From positions 209,563,253-209,627,252 of the forward strand of contig OV884060.1 in the NCBI GenBank assembly GCA_930367215.1: 64,000 nt of DNA, written 5' to 3'. The notes under the pieces are model-generated. The model was not told the origin of the DNA and searched no databases. It saw only the letters and a program-made list of their open reading frames with translations. The position numbers were made by a program, and so were the translations under genes. This stretch comes from Pollenia angustigena. Its lineage: Eukaryota; Arthropoda; Insecta; Diptera; Polleniidae. Within the stretch, counting starts at the first letter, position 1, and each line of letters opens with the position of its first letter. Below are positions 56,536-64,000 of this stretch, one piece after another.

Positions 56536-57133
56536 CAGATGTGGGTATAAAAGGATTGTGTTAGAACAATTTTATATTGCAAACGAAGACACTTTAATTG
56601 AAGTGAACATTTCGTATTAAAGCGTATTTTAGTTTAAAGAGTATTGTTTTCTGAAAAATTCTTGTTGTATGATTTTTTAAACTTAAACTATTTTTAAAAA
56701 CTTCCATACTAATCTACAATTTTTTTTTGTGTAAAATGCAACAGAAATAACTACGACCAAACTAAAACTGAAAACTTTTTGTTTTAAGCCGGTAGCAGCA
56801 AATATTTATGGTTTATGCAACAACAATTGTATGAAAACAACAAACAAGTTCAAACCAATTTGAAATTTCTAACAGGATGGTTTGCTATTTATTGTTCTAA
56901 AATTATTTTGCATACAAATTAAAAAAAAAAAAAAAAAAAAAAACAACGAAATTTTAACTAAAAATTTTTCTTAGCATTTCGAAAGGAAACGTTATTGCTA
57001 TAAAATCGTTTGCATTAAGTAATATTTTGCAACAAACAAAATAACTAGGGAGAATATAAAAAAAAACCGGAAAGCTTAATGTAACAATTTGAGAACGGAA
57101 TAAAGAAAGAAAATAAAAAAATTAGCAACTTAC
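56536..57133. other. Intronic DNA
   Basis: AT-rich. An A run of about 23 at 56921-56943. No gene. Confidence 0.4.
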
Positions 57134-57345
57134 CATCATGTGACACCAACGACACGTGAGTCCTGTAATGCCATGATACGCTTTAATACGTTTGCGACAT
57201 TTCGAACAGCGTCCGTAACAGTTGCCCTCAACCCAATGATGCAGCAAATCACAACCGCCCTTGACCTTTTTCGATTTGACATATGTTGTTATACAAGATG
57301 CTGGAGCATGTTGAACACAACGCTCATGTACTGTGTACTTGCACA
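57134..57345 (-). CDS. Dgk: Dgk exon: end of first C1 domain and most of second C1 domain
   Basis: 212 bp, acceptor ATGAAAATAG, donor GTAAGT. The first two bases complete a leucine codon with the previous exon, giving [24 protein letters not shown] with ASC completes the first C1 zinc ligands; [19 protein letters not shown] then [16 protein letters not shown] is the second C1 (H, C-x3-C-like and C-x2-C ligands), whose last ligands are in the exon at 42206. The upstream in-frame ATG at 57362 lies in the intron and is not the start. C1 domains bind diacylglycerol or support membrane recruitment. Confidence 0.95.
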
Positions 57346-57554
57346 CTATTTTCATGTTACACATTCACGCACAGATTTTATTTGTTTTTTTTTTTTTTTG
57401 AGAATTTCCATTTGAAGGCGAAACAGAAGAAACAATTCAAGAACATGAAAATAACAAGAGAAAAACAAAATTAATGAAAAATCTGTCAACATGAAGTGAA
57501 AAATTGATAAAAAAAAAGATTAAAAGAAAAGATTAAAAAAATTGTAACAAAAAG
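57346..57554. other. Intronic DNA
   Basis: A-rich, featureless. Confidence 0.4.
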
Positions 57555-58060
57555 AGTTTCTGGAAGCAATTAAGAGGTTGGTGTGATGAATAGACTCTTG
57601 ACTCGACAACAAACGTGACAATATAATGGACTGTAAAATTTTAATAAATTCGACTAGAGACTAGACTACAGATAGAATTATCAACGAAACGATTAAAATA
57701 AAGACTCCACTATTGACTCTTAATATACTCCACTTTTGAATTAACAGTTATTTTCACCAAGTTCAGTTAAAACTTACTATTACTTTAACTTCCAGTTAAC
57801 AATATGTTTTTGATAGCTAAAACTGGTAGTTAATTATAACTGCATTGTGTGAAATTGACCTTTAATATATTAAATTATTATTCTATATATAGAATTGATT
57901 ATAGAGACGACTTTGTCCTCAACTAAAAAGTTGACAATAGACTGGACTGACTACACCAATAATCCTATACTCGACTACAGATTCGACTATGTATATAAGA
58001 GACGTTGGCTCGACTATAGACTAGAATTTAGACAGTGCCACAAAAGGTCATCGCCGCCAG
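57555..58060. repeat. Degenerate GACTAGACT-type minisatellite
   Basis: TCGACTAGAGACTAGACTAC, ATAGACTGGACTGACTAC, CTCGACTACAGATTCGACTA and CTCGACTATAGACTAG recur. Interrupted at about 57752-57855 by a small block whose ends TTTCACCAAGTTCAGTTAA and TTTCACACAATGCAGTTATA are inverted, possibly a small MITE. Confidence 0.55.
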
Positions 58061-58116
58061 TTTCAACACATGCAACGCGAAATGAAAGTAGACTATTTGT
58101 AGAGCAAATCTGCCAA

Positions 58117-59712
58117 AGGGTTTTGAAAATTTAGCTCGGGTTCCCGTAATATGGGCCCCTTAAGTTTTTGAATTTCTCAAAAAGGCGTTTAATACAAGTC
58201 AAAAAAATATACTAAATGTACTTCTGAGCTAAAAAATAATTTCAGATGTCTTCAGTAGAATCGTATGGCGATTTTTTTATTATAATTTATTAACTCTCAT
58301 TTTAAGGGGTAATTTTTTTCCTTTTTCACAACTATTCACACAAGTATACTAAACGGCATTTATAAGGGTAAACATGTTCTACGAATATTTTTTGTGTCAA
58401 ATTTCACTAGGGGTCTTCAAAGACCAAAAGTTTGTGTCATGTATTTTAAACGGATTTTCGAAATTTCGGGCATTGAAATTTTTGATTTTCTTAAAAGGGC
58501 GTTTGGTACAAGTCAAAAAGATATACTAAATATACTTCTGAGCTAAAACACTATTTCAGATGTCTGCTGTAGAATTGTATGGCGATTCTTTTCTTAGAAT
58601 ATATTAACCCTCTAACACTAATTTTAAGGGGTCATTTTTTAACTTCCAAAAAATACACTTAAACGAAGGTTAAGGTAAGAAGGCTAAAATGTTCTAGGAA
58701 TATTTTCGTCATCAAATTTCACTAGGGGTGTGATGTATTCAAAACGGATTTTCGAAATTTCGGGGATTGAAATTTTTTAATTTCTTTCTGAGCTGAAAGA
58801 CTATATTCGATGTCTTCAGTAGAATTGTATGGTGATTCTTTTCTTAGAATATATTAACCTTACAACACTAATTTTAAGGGGTCATTTTTTAACTTACACG
58901 CAAAAATATACTAAAACGGTACATTAGAGGGTTAACTTTTTTTACGAATATTTTCTGCATCAAATTTCACTAGGGGTCTTCAAAGACCAAAACATCATGC
59001 AATGTATGTAAAACGGGTTTTCGAAAAATTTAAAAATTTTAAGCCCCGGAATTTCGAAAAACCGTTTTACATACATTGCATGATGTTTTGGTCTTTGAAG
59101 ACCCCTAGTGAAATTTGATGCAGAAAATATTCGTAGAAAAAGTTAACCCTCTAAAGTACCGTTTATGTATATTTTTGCGTGTAAGTTAAAAAATTATCCC
59201 TTTAAATTAGTGTTGTAAGGTTAATATATTCTAAGAAAAGAATCACCATACAATTCTACTGCAGGCATCTGAAATAGTCTTTCAGCTCAGAAATACATTT
59301 AGTATATTTTTTTGACTTGTACCAAACTCGTTTTTAAGAAATTAAAAAATTTCAATCCCCGAAATTTCGAAAATCCGTTTTGAATACATCACACAAACTT
59401 TTGGTCTTAGAAGACTCCTAGTGAAATTTGATGCAGAAAATATTCGTAGAAAATGTTAACCCTCTAAAGTACCATTTTAGTATATTTTTGGCGTGGAAGT
59501 TAAGAAATGACCCCTTAAAATTAGTGTTGGAAGGTTAATATATTCTAAGAAAAGAATAGCCATACAATTCTACTGAAGACTTCTGAAAATATTTTTTAGC
59601 TCAGAAGTGCATTTAGTATATTTTTTTTTTGACTTATATCAAACGCCTTTTCAAAAAATTCAAAAACTTGAGGGGCCCATATTTGGGGAACCCGAGCTAA
59701 CTTTTCAAAACC
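58117..59712. mobile_element. Foldback element with tandemly repeated arms, ~1.6 kb
   Basis: The left end AGGGTTTTGAAAATTTAGCT then CGGGTTCCC mirrors the right end (GGGAACCCGAGCTAAC then TTTTCAAAACCT). The left arm (about 920 bp) has three internal units (AGATGTCTTCAGTAGAAT at about 58246, 58557 and 58807). The right arm (about 670 bp) has two. The centre near 59035 is almost loop-free (CCGTTTTAC palindrome). No coding. Structure recalls Drosophila FB elements, without claiming sequence homology. Confidence 0.85.
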
Positions 59713-59819
59713 TCACGAGTAGAATTTTTTCCTACCCTCCTTCAAACTACTAAAATGCAGATGTGACTTTCTTTCTAAGGAGGGCAGTATAGACTAAACT
59801 TAATACTTAATTGTACACT

Positions 59820-61222
59820 AAACAAGTCAAAAAGTATTGTTGGTCAAGCGCAACCTAATAAAATCATGTTATTAGTAGTGTCCGACCGAAGACACCTAAT
59901 GACCTTATTATCCCAACTCACAACACGAAAAAACTTTAAAATTTTTTAAAACTTTAAAACTTTTTAAACTTTAAATTAATTTATTAACCAGAAATCCCTA
60001 TTTATTTTGAAAAATTTTTCCTTTTCGAGAATTTTGTCATTATTTTCTTCCACTGCAATGTAAGAAATTAGGTCTTGCATTTCCCATGTAGAAACTTTAA
60101 TTTGTTTTCTTCTTCTTTTATTGTTCCGATACTTGCTTGTATGCCTTCTTTAGAAACAATATAATTTACCACAACCGAATTTTTGATAACATATTTCAGT
60201 TGATTATTTGTGCATGATTTTGTTGTGATTTGCATATAATGGTATAAAAAAGTTCGGCCTTCGGCAAAAATCGGTCAAATTGATGTCGAACACAGATTTT
60301 CGGCCGATAAGCAATTTTTGGCCAATACCGAAGCCGAAGCAGATTAATTGGACACTAGTTATTAGATAACGATTCATCTTAAAGTTCTTTGTGCCGTATG
60401 TGATTTAGATATCTTCAATCTATATAAGATTTATTTCGTCGGCCTAATACGCAAACCTGCTAACTCCTTTTCACCTAATTTTACAGGAGAGACAAAAAAA
60501 TGTCATATTTCATATTTGCAGCTCGAGAGGAAAACAAAAAATAGAATTGGTTTTAAACACTTCAAACCCCAAATTGAAGAAAAACTACATGCTGGTCGAC
60601 GAGGCGTATCTTTCTCTGCCACACGGCATCAAAATCTCAATTTACTTAAAAAGTGGACTTAGCAGGTTTGCATATTAAACCGACTATTTGCTTTTAAGTG
60701 ATTTTTGGAAGGAGGCACAACATTTTGTCATGACATAATCGCTATATTGTCGCCAGTTTTTATGTCAATACAAAAATATATAAGTAAGTTTTGGCATTAA
60801 AGGCTATTTTCGTAAGAAGTGGGAGAATGGGAACTATGGTCCGATTGAGACCAATTTTAAAATTTTAAATAAAAACTAACATTAAAACACAAAAGCTACA
60901 TTCCGGAAGAAGCTTGTATGGGGGCTTATTTAAATAATAGACCGATTTTCACTATTTTCCAAAGACTTGATGCTTGTGAAAATTAGAATTTATGTAGCTC
61001 TAAAATTGCGACCTTTAGTTTTCGCACAAGTTGTACATGGACAGATAGCCAGCCGGTCAACCTTTAAGGCAGACGGACGGATGAACGTACATTGCTAGGT
61101 CGATTCAAAAAGTGGTTCTAAGTCGATCAGTTGAAGGTGTGACTGGGATCAATATTTTAAGTTGTTACAAACATCAGCACAAACACTAATAACATATCCA
61201 CTATTGTGGTGTGGGTATACTA
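59820..61222 (+). mobile_element. DINE-1-like element, diverged, with nested MITE
   Basis: Head-like AAAGTATTGTTGGTCAAGCG near 59834. Tail with ATAGCCAGCCGGTCAACC, GCAGACGGACGGATG, AGGTCGATTCAAAAAGTGGT and CCACTATTGTGGTGTGGGTA to 61219. The interior is diverged and broken by the MITE at 60438-60684. Confidence 0.55.
60438..60684. mobile_element. MITE with GTCGG...GCAAACCTGCTAA ends (copy 2)
   Basis: Left GTCGGCCTAATACGCAAACC, right read inward GTCGGTTTAATATGCAAACC. 247 bp, with ACATGCTGGTCGACGAGGCG inside. Complement of 8712-8908. Confidence 0.8.
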
Positions 61223-61311
61223 CTCTAAAGCTATAACGAAAAAACGTAAGAAAATATAACGAGGTTAGAATAAAAAAAAAACTAAAATTTTAGGCAAAAT
61301 TTTGAAGTCCT

Positions 61312-61560
61312 GCAGCCGTATTCCGCAATTCGTAAAGCTAAATCTCTATCGCTGAAAATCTATAAAGTTGATTTAGCGATTTTTGGCTACGAATGCAATC
61401 CTGTAACCTGCATTGATAAATTTGGAAATGCCATAACAATTTAATTCGGCGAAATTTTAGCTTTTAATGTCATCGCTAAAATTTTTAAATTTTGTATTCT
61501 CTAAGGCATTCTAGCGATCGAGATTTAGCTTTAGCTAAGCGAATTACAGAATACGGCTGC
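61312..61560. mobile_element. MITE with GCAGCCGTATTC ends
   Basis: Left end GCAGCCGTATTCCGCAATTC and right end GCAGCCGTATTCTGTAATTC read inward, followed by CTAAATCTC-containing arms. 249 bp. Ends about 330 bp before a Dgk exon. Confidence 0.8.
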
Positions 61561-61891
61561 TTGGGCCCTGTTTCTCAAAACTAGAAGTTACAAATCTACA
61601 AGTAAAGTACGTTAAAAAAATAAATCTTATAGTATTTGTTTGCAAGTGCATATGAAAAGCGTCATAAAAGTGATTTTTTTAGTATTTTCTTTGGAAATAG
61701 GATTAGGATTTAAAAAAAATGTCTATAGTTATAAGGAATTTTTTCGTATATCTTCAAAGTTTGTCATATGAACCAAGTTTTACAACGAATCAATAGCCTG
61801 CAACAAAGGATTTTTCGATCCCCTTAAGATTCGTTATATCGAAGTATCACTGTATAATGAAAATTATATATACAATTAAATTTTTACTTAC
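61561..61891. other. Intronic DNA
   Basis: No feature recognised. Confidence 0.4.
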
Positions 61892-62023
61892 ATACACAGC
61901 AGAGGCCTTTTTTGCCTAAGCCAACCAACATATTTAGGCAAAGATTACAATATGCTGGTTTCTTAAAGTGTTTCAAGCGCCAGACGTGTATGCCATCCTC
62001 CTTTAAAGCAGTACTATCGACAC
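61892..62023 (-). CDS. Dgk: Dgk exon: first C1 domain (most 5' exon in the window)
   Basis: 132 bp, acceptor TTTAAAG at 62024 and donor GTAAGT. Encodes [20 protein letters not shown] and [20 protein letters not shown] then CCV: the opening histidine and C-x2-C pair of the first C1 domain. It enters with two bases of a split codon and leaves one base of a leucine codon. Tandem C1 domains plus this kinase sequence indicate a type I DGK (in mammals alpha, beta, gamma; Drosophila Dgk), in which upstream exons encode EF-hands; those would be right of 64000. A paralog with a different N-terminus cannot be excluded from this window. Confidence 0.94.
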
Positions 62024-62340
62024 CTTTAAAAAAAAAGAGAAAAAACTTGCATGTAAAATATGTACAAAACTTTAAACTTAAGCAATTTGCGCAAAAATAT
62101 TTTCAAAAAAAAAAATGAAACTGACAGTCTCATTATTATCACAGTGCACACGGTTAACTAAACTTTATCACACTTTCCGACGATTTCTTTTACCTTTTAA
62201 TGCAATTTCCGAAGAAAAAAAAATAATAAAGTGTTATTTTCTTTTAGAAAAACATCATGTCATATGCATATGTTGCTTTGGTAAAAAGAAAACTGACTGT
62301 AGTTAAAAAGAAAACTTAAACTAACATTAAGTTTAATAGA
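62024..62340. other. Intronic DNA upstream of first visible exon
   Basis: Short open frames at 62115-62306 lack any domain. No EF-hand-like sequence seen. Confidence 0.4.
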
Positions 62341-64000
62341 AAACAAGTTAAAGTGCTATATTCGGCTGTGCCGAATCTTTAATACCCTCCACCGAAATTA
62401 AGAATATTTCAGAAGTGGGCTTTATAAGAGATCTATAAATTATAATAAAAACTGGCTTCAGTATTATAAATGATTGCGGCTTAGATCTTTTTTAAATTAT
62501 TGGTTGATTGGTTGTTAAACTTAATTTAAATTAATGTTATATATAAATCGGCAGAGGCAAAACAGTTATGGACACCTCCCCCTTTGTAACCCCCCCCCTT
62601 TGTAAATTCGGTAACATAATATGTACAATATTAAAAGAGAAACAAAATATTAAATATTTACCGTTGTTCATTAGAAAATTAAGTCGGCAGGTGTCTGGTC
62701 CTTTTTTGAAATTCTGCCCTTTTGGGAAGTAAACGGGAATAACCTGAATTTTAGATCTTCTTCGTCACCCCATTTATCTTTTTAACCAATAACATAAATT
62801 AATTGAACATTGAAACATAAAAATAAACATGCATGGCCCTGAATGAATAAGAATCTGTAAGGGGCACATTTTTGGTACTTTTTCGTTCTATAACTGGTAC
62901 TTTTTTAATTTTCGTAAATATTGGTACTAGATTAAAATTAAACATACCATGTCTTGAGTGGATGAAAATCTAAAAGATCGAACTATTTGGTAATTTTTTT
63001 TTACTTCAACTGGTACTTTTTGAATGTAGGTTAGTATTGGACACAGAAACATACAATTAAACATGCAAAGTCCTAAAATAATGAGAATATGTAAGTACTT
63101 TTGGTACTTTTTCGTTCTTTAACTGGTACTATTTGAATTTTTATTAATACTGAACGTAGAAAGATAAAATTAAATAGCAAAGTTCAGTGTGATTGAAAAG
63201 CTATAAGAGAAGACTTTTTGGTACTTTTTTGTTCTTCAACTGCTACTTTTTGAATTTATGTTGGTATTGGATCTAGAATCATAAATTAAACATGCAAAGC
63301 CCTGAGTGTATGAGAATCTGTAAGAGGGATCTTTCTGGTACTTTTTTGTTCTTTAACTGGTACTTTTTGAATTTTTATTAATGCAGAACCTAGAAACAAA
63401 AAAAAAATCAACAGCAAAGTCCAGTGTAATTGAGAAACAATAAGAGGAGACTTTTTGATACTTTTTTGTTTTTTAAATGGTACTTTTTGAACTAATGTTA
63501 GTATTGGACCTAGCAACATAAAATTAAACATGCAAAGCCCTGAGTGTATGAGAATCTGTAAGAGGATTTTTTTTGTTTTTTTTCGTTCTTTTTAACTGGT
63601 ACTTTTTGAATTTTTATTACTACTGAACCTCAAAACATAAAATTCAACATGCAGAGTCCAGAGTTATTGAAAAACTATAAGAGGAAACTTTTTGGTACTT
63701 TTTTGTTTTTTAAATGGTACTTTTTGAACTTATGTTAGTATTGAACCTAGAAACATAAAATTAAACATGCAAAGCCCTGAGTGTATGAGAATCTGTAAGA
63801 GGATTTTTTTTGTTTTTTTTCGTTCTTTTTAACTGGTACTTTTTGAATTTTTATTACTACTGAACCTCAAAACATAAAATTCAACATGCAGAGTCCAGAG
63901 TTATTGAAAAACTATAAGAGGAAACTTTTTAGTACTTTTTGGTTTTTCAATTGGTACTTTAAATTTTTTATATATTATTTAACCTTAAAAATTAAATTAA
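62341..64000 (+). mobile_element. DINE-1-like element with ~118-bp GGTACTTTTT tandem core, truncated by window end
   Basis: Head TATTCGGCTGTGCCGAATC followed by TTTAATACCCTCC at about 62362. Then AAATCGGCAGAGGCAAAACA, and from about 62690 an array of about ten units (TTTGGTACTTTTTTGTTCTT, ACTGGTACTTTTTGAA, CATAAAATTAAACATGCAA, AGCCCTGAGTGTATGAGAAT). Two consecutive higher-order units near 63480-63940 are almost identical. Links the head sequence with the tandem core seen separately at 15110, 23330 and 54240. Confidence 0.7.

Noticed and set aside
57346..57364. ATG upstream of the C1 exon as a gene start
   Set aside because: The acceptor lies between this ATG and the C1 sequence, and the upstream exon at 61892-62023 completes the first C1 in phase.
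13397..62023. Assignment to rdgA (DGK iota/zeta type)
   Set aside because: The C1-kinase sequence, with the NPKSGGRQG and [13 protein letters not shown] wording, fits type I DGK; no ankyrin or MARCKS-like part is visible. A definite call would need the off-window exons.
62115..62306. Possible additional Dgk exon upstream of the first C1 exon
   Set aside because: No EF-hand or other conserved sequence, and the frame lacks acceptor and donor sites in suitable phase.

Overview
This is AT-rich animal genomic DNA, almost certainly from a cyclorrhaphan fly and most likely a calyptrate (blow fly, flesh fly or house fly type). Two things point there: the split gene on the minus strand reads like the Drosophila-type type I diacylglycerol kinase (Dgk), and the intergenic and intronic DNA is packed with dipteran-style interspersed repeats, mainly DINE-1/mini-me-like elements with a hairpin head followed by ATACCC. 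The species cannot be named from sequence alone.

Only one host gene is visible. Seven minus-strand exons of Dgk lie at 62023-61892, 57345-57134, 42206-42075, 38694-38529, 35764-35678, 35560-35346 and 14521-13397. All splice phases agree and together they give 689 uninterrupted residues: a complete first C1 domain, a second C1 domain split between two exons, a linker, and the N-terminal two thirds of the kinase catalytic domain including GGDG. The last exon carries an insert of about 325 residues, low-complexity and rich in Q, T, S and D, inside the catalytic domain. The 5' end of the gene (where EF-hands would be expected) lies beyond 64000, and the 3' end (rest of the catalytic domain and accessory domain) lies left of position 1, so the whole window is intragenic. 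Introns range from 117 bp to 20.8 kb.

Everything else is intron filled with mobile DNA, often nested. Region 2.3-6.4 kb is a CR1/L2-like (jockey-group) LINE with two nonsense codons in ORF2 and a frameshift in ORF1. Region 6.5-13.2 kb holds MITEs, a Tc1/mariner-type transposase relic and DINE-1-like copies. Region 14.5-35.3 kb (the largest intron) holds tandem arrays, SINEs, GC-rich palindromic arrays, a nested stack with two hAT-like insertions into the same ACGTGTAG site (27.6-31.7 kb) and a separate hAT-like element with a perfect 8-bp duplication (32.5-33.4 kb). Region 39.2-41.1 kb is an AT-rich minisatellite. Region 43.1-44.0 kb is a Helitron-like element carrying a long ATGT microsatellite. 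Region 45.0-46.8 kb is a repeat with two nested insertions whose uninterrupted counterpart is at 11.6-12.0 kb. Region 51.6-52.7 kb is a solo LTR split by a MITE. Region 58.1-59.7 kb is a foldback element with tandemly repeated arms. Region 62.3-64.0 kb is a further DINE-1-like element with a tandem core.

No operon, CRISPR, rRNA or functional tRNA was seen. I found no clear new biochemical system. The most distinctive observations are the Dgk catalytic-domain insert and the nested transposon structures with readable target-site duplications.
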